The notes: a model not told the origin generated them from the sequence alone. 64,000 nt of DNA from Gemmiger sp. An194 (GCF_002160145.1 NZ_NFKA01000003.1:140296-204295), one strand, 5' to 3'. Shown: positions 44,288 to 53,405, numbered from the stretch's first letter. Made by a program: numbers and translations.

Positions 44288-46177
44288 TCAGCCCACAAAG
44301 GCAGCGGCGGACTCGCCCGCAATGCGGCCAAACACAGTGAAGTCGCTCACCGCGTTGCCGCCCAGACGGTTGGCGCCATGCACGCCACCGGTCACCTCAC
44401 CCGCGGCATACAGGCCGGGAATGGCCTCGCCGTTCTCGTTCAGCACCGCAGCGCTGGTGTCGATGACCAGGCCACCCATGGTGTGATGCACACCGGCGGT
44501 GACCTTGATGGCATAGTAGGGGGCGGTGTCCAGCGGTTCAGCAAAGCTGGTGCGGCCGAACTCGGGATCGGAACCGGCCTTCACATAGCCGTTCCAGGTT
44601 TCCAGAGTGGTGGCAAAGGCAGCCTCGTCCATGCCCGCAGCCGCGGCCAGCTCCTCAGCGGTGTTGCCGGTCACGGTGTAGCCCTTGGAAATATAACCCT
44701 GAATTACGCTGGAGGCATCGGCCATCTTCTGGTCCACCACCAGCCAGCTGTAGCTGCCGGTCTGAGCGATCTCAGCGGCGGAAACCACGTCACGGGTACC
44801 CACTTCATCCACGAAGCGCTTGCCCTCGGCGTTCACCAGAATGGCGCCGTCGCCGCGCAGGCCTTCCGTGATCAGAGCGGCGGTATCCGCCTGAACGGTG
44901 GGATGGATCTGGATCTGGTCCATATCAACTGTGGCGGCGCCTGCAGCCACTGCCATCTCGATGCCCTGGCCCAGGATGCCGGGGGCGTTGGTGGTCATGA
45001 AGCCCTTCAGCTGGGGAGCATACTGCTCCACCATTTCCAGGTTGGCGCCAAAGCCGCCGGTGGCCAGCACCACAGCCTTGGCATTCACGGTTACGGTATT
45101 GCCGTTCTTGTCGGTGGCCTCCACGCCGGTCACTGCGCCGGACTCATCGGTCAGCAGCGCATTGGCGGTGGTCTGGGTCAGCAGCTGAACGCCCCGGCTG
45201 GTCATGTTCTCCTCCAGCTTGGGGATCATGTAGCTGCCCACGGAAACCACCTTGCCCTCGGCGTCCAGCGGGCGATGGATGCGCTTAACGGAAGCGCCGC
45301 CAAAGCTGGAAACGCTGGGCATCTCGATGCCGATGCCGGCCAGCCAGTCAATGGCGGGGGCGCTGCCCTCGCACAGGGTAGCCACCAGCGCGGGATCGTT
45401 GATGCCCTTGCCGCCGATCATGGTGTCCAGCTCCATCAGCTCCACGGAATCAAAGTAGCCTTCCGGCGCGGCCTGATAGGCATCCCACTGCTTCTGTACC
45501 TGGGCAGCCAGCTGGGTGATGGTCTCGTTGTCGGCATAGGCCTTGGCTGCTTCCAGCGTCTTCTCCACGCCGGCAGCCTCCTCGAAGGTGTTCTTCTGCT
45601 GCGCTTCGGTCTCGGCAGCATTCAGGCCGCCGGTGGCGCGTACCGAGTTGCCGCCCACCAGGGCCTGGCTCTCCAGCACGATGACCTTTTTGCCTGCATC
45701 GGCGGCGGTGATGGCAGCGGTCATACCCGCGCCGCCCGCGCCCACGACCACCACATCGGCATCGTAGGCGGTGTCGCCCGCAGGCTCAGCGCTGCCCGCG
45801 CCGCCCGCGTAATCCGCGGCATCCAGACCGGCGGCGGCCAGAGCGGCGGCCGCGGCAGCCTTCACCGCGTCGGAGGTGATGGTGGCGCCGGCCATGGCGT
45901 CCACTTCCACGCTGTTGTTCTTCACGATGTCGGCGGTCACCTGCTCGATGGCCTTGTCGCCGATGCCAGGGGTCTCGTCCTTGCCCTCGGCCTCGCAGCC
46001 GGTGATCACGCTGTTCTCCAGGGTCAGGGTGACGGTCACATCGCCGCCCATACCCTTTGCGGTGCCGGTGAAGCTGCCGCTTACACCCGCGCTGCTGCTT
46101 GCGCCCGTCTGGCCGCAGCCGGCCAGGCTCAGTACCAGGCTGCATGCTGCCAGCAAGGCAATGATCCGTTTCTTCAT
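44288..46177 (-). CDS. secreted FMN/FAD fumarate-reductase-like flavoprotein (lipoprotein)
   Basis: About 629 residues from MKKRII (GAGGAG eight bases upstream). Lipobox SLAGCG. An N-terminal FMN-binding domain (~32-115) has AGATITSDAV, the motif where ApbE attaches FMN to Thr (residue ~99). The flavocytochrome c/FrdA-like domain follows: FAD loop VVGAGGAG at ~145-152, GLRGDGAILVNAEGKRF and TAGVHHTMGG. No heme CXXCH is present, so electrons must come from elsewhere, such as a membrane flavin chain. Fumarate, urocanate or another enoate could be the acceptor. The two-component genes beside it and an operator at its promoter suggest induction by substrate. Confidence 0.9.
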   Translation of the reverse strand: MKKRIIALLAACSLVLSLAGCGQTGASSSAGVSGSFTGTAKGMGGDVTVTLTLENSVITGCEAEGKDETPGIGDKAIEQVTADIVKNNSVEVDAMAGATITSDAVKAAAAAALAAAGLDAADYAGGAGSAEPAGDTAYDADVVVVGAGGAGMTAAITAADAGKKVIVLESQALVGGNSVRATGGLNAAETEAQQKNTFEEAAGVEKTLEAAKAYADNETITQLAAQVQKQWDAYQAAPEGYFDSVELMELDTMIGGKGINDPALVATLCEGSAPAIDWLAGIGIEMPSVSSFGGASVKRIHRPLDAEGKVVSVGSYMIPKLEENMTSRGVQLLTQTTANALLTDESGAVTGVEATDKNGNTVTVNAKAVVLATGGFGANLEMVEQYAPQLKGFMTTNAPGILGQGIEMAVAAGAATVDMDQIQIHPTVQADTAALITEGLRGDGAILVNAEGKRFVDEVGTRDVVSAAEIAQTGSYSWLVVDQKMADASSVIQGYISKGYTVTGNTAEELAAAAGMDEAAFATTLETWNGYVKAGSDPEFGRTSFAEPLDTAPYYAIKVTAGVHHTMGGLVIDTSAAVLNENGEAIPGLYAAGEVTGGVHGANRLGGNAVSDFTVFGRIAGESAAAFVG

Positions 46178-46235
46178 GGTCATTTCTCCTCTTTTTCGCT
46201 GTTTTTCCGCCGCAAAGGCGGATTTTCACATAACC

Positions 46236-46291
46236 AGTGTACCGTAAGCCTCTCTGGCGCAAAAGGTTTTGAAGCTAATCAAACCCTTTTG
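46236..46291 (-). promoter_or_regulatory. reductase promoter with a long inverted repeat at -35
   Basis: Minus strand TTTTGC (46259-46264), 17-base spacer, TACACT (46236-46241). CAAAAGGTTTTGA (46260-46272) and TCAAACCCTTTTG (46279-46291) form a 13-bp inverted repeat with one mismatch around a six-base loop. It overlaps the poor -35, the usual site for an activator. Confidence 0.75.
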
Positions 46292-46350
46292 AAAGTTTTT
46301 TAACAAACGAATCCGGCGGCATCCTGTCGCTTCCCGCCTCTGCCCGGCGG

Positions 46351-47037
46351 CTATTCCGCCGGGATGTATTGGTACAGCATGGAGGGGCGGCCGCCGGTCT
46401 GATAATCCACGGTGCTGTGCAGCACGCCGGTCTCCACCAGATGGTTCACATAGCGGCCCACCGTCACCCGGGACAGGCCCACCGCCTCGGAGATCTCCTC
46501 GCTGGTGTGGGCTTTGCCCGCCTGGGAGCGCATATATTCGCGGATCTTGTCCAGCGTGCGTTTCTGCAGTCCCTTCTTCAGCGCGGGCTCCTCGGCCGGA
46601 GGCTGTGCCAGCAGCCGATCGATCTGCTGCTGGTGCAGCCCGTCCTGCTCGCTCATCCGGTCCAGCTGCCGCCGCTGGCTGCAGAAACGGACCAGCGCCT
46701 GCTCGAACCGCTCGTATTCAAAGGGCTTGACCAGATAGTCCGTCACACCCAGCTCCAGCATGCGGCGCACGGTACCGCCCTCGTTGGCGGCACTGACCAC
46801 GATCACCCCCGGCCGGGGCGTTACCTCCGCCAGCTTTTTCAAAAACTCCAGCCCGTCCATCACCGGCATATAATAATCCAGGATCACCAGATCCGCCGGG
46901 TTTTCCTGCAGCCAGGCCAGCGCGGCCTCGCCGTTGTGGAAGGTCTCCTCCACGGAAAACTCCCCCTGTGCCTGTACATACTGCTGATTGATGGCCCGCA
47001 CCATGGGGTCGTCCTCTACAATGATCACTCGATACAT
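46351..47037 (-). CDS. DcuR/CitB-type response regulator
   Basis: 228 residues. The receiver domain has the acidic pair EDD at 8-10, phospho-acceptor D54 in LVILDYYMP, and the switch Lys in YLVKPFEY. The C-terminal HTH (TSEEISEAVGLSRVTVGRYV) is of CitB/DcuR type. It overlaps its kinase gene by 13 bases. The family activates genes for citrate, malate or fumarate use. The adjacent reductase has a promoter arranged for activation, so I infer it is a target. Confidence 0.93.
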   Translation of the reverse strand: MYRVIIVEDDPMVRAINQQYVQAQGEFSVEETFHNGEAALAWLQENPADLVILDYYMPVMDGLEFLKKLAEVTPRPGVIVVSAANEGGTVRRMLELGVTDYLVKPFEYERFEQALVRFCSQRRQLDRMSEQDGLHQQQIDRLLAQPPAEEPALKKGLQKRTLDKIREYMRSQAGKAHTSEEISEAVGLSRVTVGRYVNHLVETGVLHSTVDYQTGGRPSMLYQYIPAE

Positions 47038-48635
47038 GACGATGCCTCCCTTGCTTGTGTGGCGATGCTCACGGTAATCCCCGTTCCCTCGTCCGGCTCG
47101 GTGTCCACCTGGATCTGCCCGCCCCAGGCCTCCACGATGCTGTGCACCAGCGAAAGGCCGGTGCCCCGGTTTTCGCCCTTGGTGGACACGCCCTGCTCAA
47201 AGATGCGCTCCAGCACCTGCGGCGGGATACCGCCTCCCGTATCCTCGCACTGGATCAGCAGGCCCTGCCCGCTGCAGTAAACGCCCAGACTGATCTCCTT
47301 CACCGGATGATCCCGGCGATCCAGCTCCTCGATGGCATTTTCCAGAAGATTGCCCACTATGGTCTCGCAGTCCTCCGGGGGAATGATCAGATCGTCCGCC
47401 ATGCAGCGGCTGTCCGGCTTGAGGGTGAGCAGAATGCCCTTTTCCTTGGCCCGGATCATCTTGCCCAGAATCAGCGCCGCCAGATGGGGCACCGCGATCC
47501 GCTCGGACACCGCTGCCAGTGCACTGGCGGGCAGAAGGGTGCTGCGGGTGATGAACTCCACCGCTTCCGTCAGGCGGCCCATCTGGATGTAGCCCAGAAT
47601 CACATGGAGCTTGTTGTTGAATTCATGGTTGTAGGCCCGCAGCGTATCCACCAGAAAGCGGGTGCCGGTGAGCTCTTCGGCCAATCGGGTCACCTCGGTC
47701 TTGTCTCGGAACACGCTCACCGCCCCATCGCAGACTCCGTCCTTGCACAATGGGATGCGGCTGGTGATGATCCGCCTGCCCCGCAGGTCCATGATCACGT
47801 TGTTCTGTGCTCTGCCGCTCTCCATCACCTGAGGCAGTCGAGTCTCCGGGAACAGCTCCGTGATAAGGGTCCCCTCCACCGCCTGCCCGGGCGGGATATC
47901 CAGCATGCGCCGGGCGGACGAATTCATCAGAATCACCCGGCTCTGGCGGTCAATGGCAAACACGCCCTCGTCCAGTGCATCAAGAACTCCGCTCTGCTGC
48001 AGATACATGGCGGCGAATTCCTCGGGGCCGTGCCCCATCAGGGTCCGGCGCAGCCGCCGCATCATCTGGCGCACCACCACCAGCGCGATGAGCGCCAGCA
48101 GCAGCGCAAATACCAGATAAATCGCCAGGATCTGCCCCCGGGTATACACCATGCTTCGAATCAGCATGGATGCCATCACAAACCCTGCCACCCGGCCGGA
48201 ATCATCCCGCACCGGGCAGAAGGCCCGCCGCTGCTCCCCCAGCGTGCCCCGGCCGGTGGTGATATACGGGTCGGCTCCCTCCAGGGCGGGCTGTTCGTCG
48301 CCGCCCACAAAGCGTTTGCCGATCAGCGCCTCATTGGGATGATACAGCCGCACCCCGGCGGCATCGCATACGGTAATGATCTCGACGGAGGACAACGCCA
48401 GCACCTGGTTCAGATATTCCTTCAGCTCTTCGGGGTCGCCCTGGCCCTGCAGCGTCTGCAGCACCTGGGGCATGTGGGCCACAATGGCTGCCGTTTCGGC
48501 AATGGTACGGTCCACATGGCGCTTCTGGCGGTAGATGCTGTAATACAGGGTGATGCTGATCGAGATCAGCAGCATGATGGCGATGCCGCCGATCAGCGTG
48601 GAGTACAGCTGCCGCTCAATGGTCCGTTGTTTCAA
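47025..48635 (-). CDS. DcuS/CitA-type sensor histidine kinase
   Basis: 536 residues from a TTG (48635) with GGAAAGGAG well placed before it; a longer frame to 48914 has no site. TM1 at ~14-36, an extracytoplasmic PAS-like sensor (~37-165), TM2 (ILAIYLVFALLLALIALVVV), then a cytoplasmic PAS (~215-300). The kinase core follows: the H box in YNHEFNNKLHVILGY (SpoOB type), N box LLENAIEEL, and G boxes GGGIPP and GTGLSLVHSIV. These kinases sense di- or tricarboxylates from outside. The response regulator gene follows with overlap. Confidence 0.93.
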   Translation of the reverse strand: MKQRTIERQLYSTLIGGIAIMLLISISITLYYSIYRQKRHVDRTIAETAAIVAHMPQVLQTLQGQGDPEELKEYLNQVLALSSVEIITVCDAAGVRLYHPNEALIGKRFVGGDEQPALEGADPYITTGRGTLGEQRRAFCPVRDDSGRVAGFVMASMLIRSMVYTRGQILAIYLVFALLLALIALVVVRQMMRRLRRTLMGHGPEEFAAMYLQQSGVLDALDEGVFAIDRQSRVILMNSSARRMLDIPPGQAVEGTLITELFPETRLPQVMESGRAQNNVIMDLRGRRIITSRIPLCKDGVCDGAVSVFRDKTEVTRLAEELTGTRFLVDTLRAYNHEFNNKLHVILGYIQMGRLTEAVEFITRSTLLPASALAAVSERIAVPHLAALILGKMIRAKEKGILLTLKPDSRCMADDLIIPPEDCETIVGNLLENAIEELDRRDHPVKEISLGVYCSGQGLLIQCEDTGGGIPPQVLERIFEQGVSTKGENRGTGLSLVHSIVEAWGGQIQVDTEPDEGTGITVSIATQAREASSCIE

Positions 48636-48805
48636 CGTCCTCGCTCCTTTCCGCCCTGCGGGCACAGCGGCCCCGGCACAGACATGATAGCACACCGGTC
48701 GGCTCCTGTCCACGAGAGCGTTGGCCGGTCTGTTCCCAGCAGCCTCCTCCCCGGCAGGCGGACAACGGTTGCTTTTTTGGCCAGTACAGAAGTCCTTCTT
48801 TTCAT

Positions 48806-48845
48806 CGTTATTTCTCTTGTGAAATAACGCCTGCTGTGCTAAAAT
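48806..48845 (+). promoter_or_regulatory. promoter and palindromic operator of the molybdenum operon
   Basis: TTGTGA (48817-48822), 17-base spacer, TAAAAT (48840-48845). A perfect 9-bp inverted repeat CGTTATTTC-TCTTGT-GAAATAACG (48806-48829) covers the -35. It resembles ModE-type half-sites only loosely; the regulator is not in the window. Confidence 0.75.
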
Positions 48846-48898
48846 CAGAACAGAGTTGATCGGCGGCCCCGCGTCGCTTTGAAAAAGGAGGACAGACA

Positions 48899-49111
48899 AT
48901 GGCATTCGGTGCACTGATCCCCGCCGCCGGGCTTTCCTCCCGGATGGGCCGGTTCAAGCCGCTGCTGCCTCTGGGCGGCGGTTCCCGGCTCACCGAGGAG
49001 GGCCGGACGCTGCTGCTCCGGTGCAGCGCCATGCAGCGGGAGCTACAAGCCTGCTGCCACCGGATTTTTGAAAAACATTTTTCCGATTACATCCTGCCCG
49101 CGCAGGACTGA
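48899..49111 (+). pseudogene. remnant of a MocA/MobA-like nucleotidyltransferase, or a new 70-residue protein
   Basis: 70 residues with a clear GGAGG site. The first 27 (LIPAAGLSSRMGRFKPLLPLGG) are the nucleotide-binding N-terminus of molybdenum-cofactor nucleotidyltransferases (MocA-type; intact proteins are ~190 residues or more). The next ~43 (from SRLTEEGRTLLLRCS to LPAQD) do not continue that fold. The simplest reading is an internal deletion that kept frame. It is the first gene of the Mo operon, 28 bases before the MoeA-like gene, and may still matter for translation. Confidence 0.6.
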
Positions 49112-49138
49112 AAAAAGTCATTTATGGGAGGTACCGTT

Positions 49139-50161
49139 ATGAAGCTGATGAAGACCGAGGAAGCGGTGGGCCAGGTGCTCTGCCATGACATCACCCAGAT
49201 TATTCCCGGCGTGAAGAAGGGCCCCGTGTTCAAAAAGGGTCACGTGATCCAGGCCGAGGACGTACCCGTACTGCTGAGCGTGGGCAAGGACCACATCTAC
49301 ATCTGGGAAAACGACGAAAACCATCTGCACGAGAACGACGCGGCCGAGATTTTACGCCAGCTGTGCCAGAACGAATATATGAGCGCCAGCGAACCCAGCG
49401 AGGGCAAGATCGAGCTGACGGCCGAGGTGGACGGCCTGTTCCTGGCCGATACCGAGCGCCTGTTCCGGCTGAACCGGCTGGGCGAGGTGATGGTGGCCTG
49501 CCGCCACAGCGGCTTTGCGGTGAAAAAGGGCGACAAGCTGGCCGGCATGCGGGTGATCCCGCTGGTGATCGAGGCCGCCAAGATGGAAGCCGCCCGCGCC
49601 GCCGTGGGGACCGAGCCGCTGTTCCGGCTGGTGCCCTTCCGGGAGCTGAAGGTGGGCGTGGTGACCACCGGCAACGAGGTATTCTACGGCCGCATTCAGG
49701 ATTCCTTCACCCCGGTGATTGAGAAAAAACTGGCGGAGTACGGCTGCCGGATGGCCTGGCACACCGTGCTGAACGACGACCACGAGAAGATCACCGCCGC
49801 CGCCAACCAGATGCTGCGCGAGGGCGCAGACATGGTGCTGTGCACCGGCGGCATGAGCGTGGACCCGGACGACAAGACCCCCCTGGCCATCAAAAACACC
49901 GGGGCCAGCGTGGTGAGCTACGGCGCGCCGGTACTGCCGGGGGCCATGTTCCTGCTGGCTTACGCCGAAGGCAACCGCCCGGTGTGCGGTCTGCCCGGCT
50001 GTGTGATGTACGCCAAGCGCACCATTTTTGATCTGGTGCTGCCCTATCTGGTTGCCGGGGTTCCGGTCACCGCCGACCAGCTGGCCGCCTACGGCAACGG
50101 CGGGCTGTGCCTGAACTGTTCGGTGTGCACCTTCCCCAACTGCGGCTTCGGCAAGGCCTGA
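49139..50161 (+). CDS. MoeA-like molybdopterin-binding protein with Cys-rich tail
   Basis: 340 residues from the ATG at 49139, with GGGAGG seven bases before it. An N-terminal region (~1-165) precedes the MoCF_biosynth domain: VGVVTTGNEVFYGRIQDSF, LCTGGMSVDPDD and GLPGCVMYAKRTIFD. In place of the MoeA C-terminal domain there is a tail CLNCSVCTFPNCGFGK with four Cys, a likely metal or Fe-S site. Such proteins occur in anaerobes beside MocA-type genes and selenium/xanthine-dehydrogenase systems; the exact reaction is not established. Confidence 0.88.
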   Translation: MKLMKTEEAVGQVLCHDITQIIPGVKKGPVFKKGHVIQAEDVPVLLSVGKDHIYIWENDENHLHENDAAEILRQLCQNEYMSASEPSEGKIELTAEVDGLFLADTERLFRLNRLGEVMVACRHSGFAVKKGDKLAGMRVIPLVIEAAKMEAARAAVGTEPLFRLVPFRELKVGVVTTGNEVFYGRIQDSFTPVIEKKLAEYGCRMAWHTVLNDDHEKITAAANQMLREGADMVLCTGGMSVDPDDKTPLAIKNTGASVVSYGAPVLPGAMFLLAYAEGNRPVCGLPGCVMYAKRTIFDLVLPYLVAGVPVTADQLAAYGNGGLCLNCSVCTFPNCGFGKA

Positions 50162-50190
50162 GCCATCACTTTATATAAAGGAGCATTCCC

Positions 50191-50661
50191 ATGCCGTTTA
50201 CTCATCTGAATGAAAAAGGCGAGGCCATCATGGTGGACGTGACCGGGAAGGCCGTGACCCACCGCACCGCCATCGCCTCCGGGCGCATCTCCATGAGCGC
50301 CGAGTGCTACCAGGCCGTGAAGGAAGGCAGCGCCAAAAAGGGCGATGTTCTGGGCGTGGCCCGGGTGGCGGGCATCATGGCCACCAAGCGCACCGCCGAC
50401 CTGATCCCTTTGTGCCATGTGCTGGCGCTGACCAAGTGCGCCGTGGATTTTACGCTGGAGGACGAAAGCCACTCCATCACCGCCCGCTGCACCGTGCAGT
50501 GCGAGGGCAAAACCGGCGTGGAGATGGAGGCGCTCACCGGCGTTTCCACCGCGCTGCTCACCGTATATGACATGTGCAAGGCCATGGACAAGCGCATGGT
50601 CATCTCTGACATCCACCTCTGCGAAAAGCAGGGCGGCAAAAGCGGCGACTTCGTGTTTTAA
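50191..50661 (+). CDS. moaC: cyclic pyranopterin monophosphate synthase
   Basis: 156 residues. MoaC, with MoaA, turns GTP into cPMP, the first step of molybdenum cofactor synthesis. The catalytic block [18 protein letters not shown] is at ~67-84, and KAMDKRMVI near the end holds the second conserved Lys. AAAGGAG precedes the start. It lies 29 bases after the MoeA-like gene. moaA, moaD/E are not in the window. Confidence 0.95.
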   Translation: MPFTHLNEKGEAIMVDVTGKAVTHRTAIASGRISMSAECYQAVKEGSAKKGDVLGVARVAGIMATKRTADLIPLCHVLALTKCAVDFTLEDESHSITARCTVQCEGKTGVEMEALTGVSTALLTVYDMCKAMDKRMVISDIHLCEKQGGKSGDFVF

Positions 50662-50765
50662 GCCGCGCCGCTTTCCCCGCGATTGATCCTTTTGCTTCAG
50701 CCCGGTGTAAATCCACAGGGTTTGAAAATAAATCTCCCTGAAATACGGGAAAAGGAGTTTTATCC

Positions 50766-51635
50766 ATGAAAAAGGCATTCGCACTTGCCGCAGTCTTCGC
50801 ACTGGCGTTCTCGCTGGTGGGCTGCGGCGGCGGCGCATCTTCTGCCGCTTCCGGCGCGGCGTCCGCATCCGATTCCCAGACCGAAACGGATGCCGAACCG
50901 GTTGAGCTGACAGTGTTTGCTGCCGCCAGCCTGACCGAGACCCTGAACCAGATCGCCGAGGACTACAAGGCCGTGGCCCCCAATGTGACCCTGACCTTCA
51001 ACTTCGATTCCTCCGGCACCCTGAAGACCCAGATCCAGGAGGGCGCAGTCTGTGACATGTTCCTCTCGGCCGGGCAGAAGCAGATGGACCAGCTGGACAA
51101 AACCGCCGATGCCAGCGTGAACACCGATGGCCTGGACTTTGTGGCCGAGGGCACCCGGGTGAACCTGCTGGAAAACAAGGTGGCCCTGTGTGTGGCCGAG
51201 GGCAGCGACGCCTCCATCGCCAGCTTTGACGACCTGGCCAAAGCCCTGGAGGGCACCGACATCCTGATGGCCATGGGCAACAGCGATGTGCCGGTGGGCC
51301 AGTACACCCAGCAGATCCTGACCCACTACGGCCTGGACGAGGAGGCCCTGGCAAACGCCGGCAAGATCACCTACGGCTCCAACGTGAAGGAGGTCACCAC
51401 CCAGATCACCGAGGGCAGCGTGGACTGCGGCGTGGTCTACTGCACCGACGCCTACAGCGCCGGGATCACCCCGGTGGATTACGCCACCGAGGAGATGTGC
51501 GGCCAGGTGATCTACCCCGCCGCCGTGCTGAACATTTCCCAGCACAGCGAGGAGGCGCAGGCCTTCCTGGATTATCTGCAGACCGACGCGGCCATGCAGG
51601 TGTTTGAGGAAGTGGGCTTCTCTCCCGTCAAATAA
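50766..51635 (+). CDS. modA: molybdate ABC transporter substrate-binding lipoprotein
   Basis: 289 residues. Lipobox SLVGCG, Ser/Ala linker, then the ModA fold: TVFAAASLTETLNQI, with the anion-binding Ser in FAAASL, FNFDSSGTLKTQIQEGAVCDMF and, later, CGVVYCTDA. It captures molybdate (or tungstate) for ModBC. AAAAGGAG lies before the start. A hairpin right after the stop may reduce read-through to modBC, leaving more binding protein than transporter. Confidence 0.94.
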   Translation: MKKAFALAAVFALAFSLVGCGGGASSAASGAASASDSQTETDAEPVELTVFAAASLTETLNQIAEDYKAVAPNVTLTFNFDSSGTLKTQIQEGAVCDMFLSAGQKQMDQLDKTADASVNTDGLDFVAEGTRVNLLENKVALCVAEGSDASIASFDDLAKALEGTDILMAMGNSDVPVGQYTQQILTHYGLDEEALANAGKITYGSNVKEVTTQITEGSVDCGVVYCTDAYSAGITPVDYATEEMCGQVIYPAAVLNISQHSEEAQAFLDYLQTDAAMQVFEEVGFSPVK

Positions 51636-51645
51636 TCACAAAGAA

Positions 51646-51677
51646 CGGGGCAAGGCGAATCTGCCTTGCCCCGCTTT
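51646..51677 (+). terminator. intra-operon hairpin between modA and modB
   Basis: CGGGGCAAGGC (51646-51656) pairs with GCCTTGCCCCG (51663-51673), then CTTTT. It works as a partial terminator or 3' protector of the modA message. Confidence 0.75.
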
Positions 51678-51696
51678 TCGGATTGGAGTTTTCCAC

Positions 51697-52362
51697 ATGG
51701 ACTGGTATCCCCTGTTGAATTCTGTGCGCATCGCTGCCATCAGCAGCGTGCTGGTGTTCTTTTCCGGCATCTTCGCCGCCTACTATGTGGCCCGGCTGCC
51801 CCGGGCGGTGAAGGGCCTGCTGGACGTGGTGCTCACCCTGCCGCTGGTGCTGCCACCCACGGTGGTGGGTTATTTTCTGCTGCTGGTGTTCGGCGCAAAG
51901 CGGCCGCTGGGCATCTTTCTGGCAAACTTCGGCATCAAGTTCGTGATGACCTGGTACGGCGGCATCCTCACCGCCTCGGTGGTGGCCTTCCCGCTCATGT
52001 ATCGCACCGCCCGGGGCGCCTTTGAAAGCTTCGACGAGCGGCTGGCGGACGCGGGCCGCACGCTGGGGCTTTCCAACACCTACATCTTCTGGCGGGTGCG
52101 CATGCCCGCCTGCCGCCAGGGCATTCTGGCGGGCGCGGTGCTGGCCTTCGCCCGGGCGCTGGGCGAATACGGCGCCACCAGCATGCTCATCGGCTACACC
52201 CCCGGGCGCACCGCCACCATCTCCACCACCGTGTATCAGCTCTGGCGCACCGGCGACGACGCGGGCGCCTTTGCCTGGGTACTGGTGAACCTGGCCATCA
52301 GTGCCGCGGTGCTGCTTACCGTGAACCTGCTGGAGCAAAAGCAAAGGAGGAGCGCCCCATGA
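51697..52362 (+). CDS. modB: molybdate ABC transporter permease
   Basis: 221 residues from MDWYPLLNS at 51697; TGGAG precedes it. Five to six TM helices, with the EAA loop RLADAGRTLGLSNTYIFWRVRMP that contacts the ATPase. PLVLPPTVVGYFLL and FARALGEYGATSML are typical ModB blocks. It overlaps modC by four bases (ATGA). Confidence 0.95.
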   Translation: MDWYPLLNSVRIAAISSVLVFFSGIFAAYYVARLPRAVKGLLDVVLTLPLVLPPTVVGYFLLLVFGAKRPLGIFLANFGIKFVMTWYGGILTASVVAFPLMYRTARGAFESFDERLADAGRTLGLSNTYIFWRVRMPACRQGILAGAVLAFARALGEYGATSMLIGYTPGRTATISTTVYQLWRTGDDAGAFAWVLVNLAISAAVLLTVNLLEQKQRRSAP

Positions 52363-53405
52363 GCCTGTTTGTGGACATTGAAAAGGACCTGAGCTCCTTT
52401 CACTTAAAGGTAACGCTGGAAACAGACGGCGGCATCACCGGCCTGCTGGGCGCTTCCGGCTGCGGCAAAAGCATGACCCTGCGCTGCATCGCCGGAGTGG
52501 AAACGCCGGACCGGGGCCGCATCGTTTTGGACGGCCGCGTCCTTTTTGACTCGGAGCAGCGCATCAACCTGCCGCCCCAGCAGCGGGGGGTGGGCTATCT
52601 GTTCCAGAGCTATGCCCTCTTCCCCACCATGACCGTGCGCCAGAACCTGCTGGCAGGCCTGCACCGGGAAAAGGACAAGGCCAAAAAGCAGGCTCTCTAC
52701 CGCCAGGCGGTGGAGCTGCTGGGCCTTTCCGGGCTGGAGCAGCGCCGCCCGGCCGAATTATCCGGCGGACAGCAGCAGCGGGTGGCGCTGGGACGGATTC
52801 TGGTGAACCGGCCCCAGGTGCTGCTGCTGGATGAGCCCTTCTCCGCGCTGGACAGCCATTTGCGGGAACAATTGCAGCTGGACATGCTGCGGGTGCTGAA
52901 GGATTTTTCCGGCGACGTGCTGCTGGTGACCCACAGCCGGGACGAGGCCTACCGCATGTGCGGCCGTCTGGCCATTCTGGACGAGGGCGAGCTGCTGCGC
53001 TGCGGGGCCACCAAGGAGGTATTCGCCGACCCGGGCAGCCGGGCGGCGGCACGGCTCACCGGCTGCAAGAACATTGCGGCGGCCCGGCGCATCGCCCCCA
53101 ACACCGTTCTGGTGGAGGACTGGGGCGGTCTGGAATTCACCACCGCCCGCCCTGTGCCGGAGGACCTGTGCGCCATCGGCATTCGGGCTCACTACTTCCA
53201 CCCCAAGGCCCCGGCCAACCGCTTCAACGTGGAATACACCGGCCAGATTGAGGAGCCCTTCGAGTGGATCGTACAGATGCGCGCCGCGAACCAGACCCCC
53301 GGCACGCCGGACATCTGGTGGCGCATGACAAAAGACAAGCGCCCCAATCCCCTGCCCGGCCAGCTGGGCATCGCGCCGGAAAATATTCTGCTGCTCACCC
53401 GCTGA
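52359..53405 (+). CDS. modC: molybdate ABC transporter ATP-binding protein
   Basis: 348 residues. Walker A GASGCGKS (~31-38), Q loop LFQSYALFP, signature LSGGQQQRVALGRIL, and Walker B VLLLDEPFSALD. The C-terminal ~110 residues are a TOBE-like domain (VEDWGGLEFTTARPV) that in some ModC proteins binds molybdate and shuts off transport. It is the last gene of the operon and is followed by a strong terminator. Confidence 0.94.
   Translation: MSLFVDIEKDLSSFHLKVTLETDGGITGLLGASGCGKSMTLRCIAGVETPDRGRIVLDGRVLFDSEQRINLPPQQRGVGYLFQSYALFPTMTVRQNLLAGLHREKDKAKKQALYRQAVELLGLSGLEQRRPAELSGGQQQRVALGRILVNRPQVLLLDEPFSALDSHLREQLQLDMLRVLKDFSGDVLLVTHSRDEAYRMCGRLAILDEGELLRCGATKEVFADPGSRAAARLTGCKNIAAARRIAPNTVLVEDWGGLEFTTARPVPEDLCAIGIRAHYFHPKAPANRFNVEYTGQIEEPFEWIVQMRAANQTPGTPDIWWRMTKDKRPNPLPGQLGIAPENILLLTR

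Noticed and set aside
47025..48914. Longer histidine kinase start at 48914
   Set aside because: The extra ~93 residues lack a signal or TM pattern and a ribosome site; the TTG at 48635 has a strong one right before TM1.
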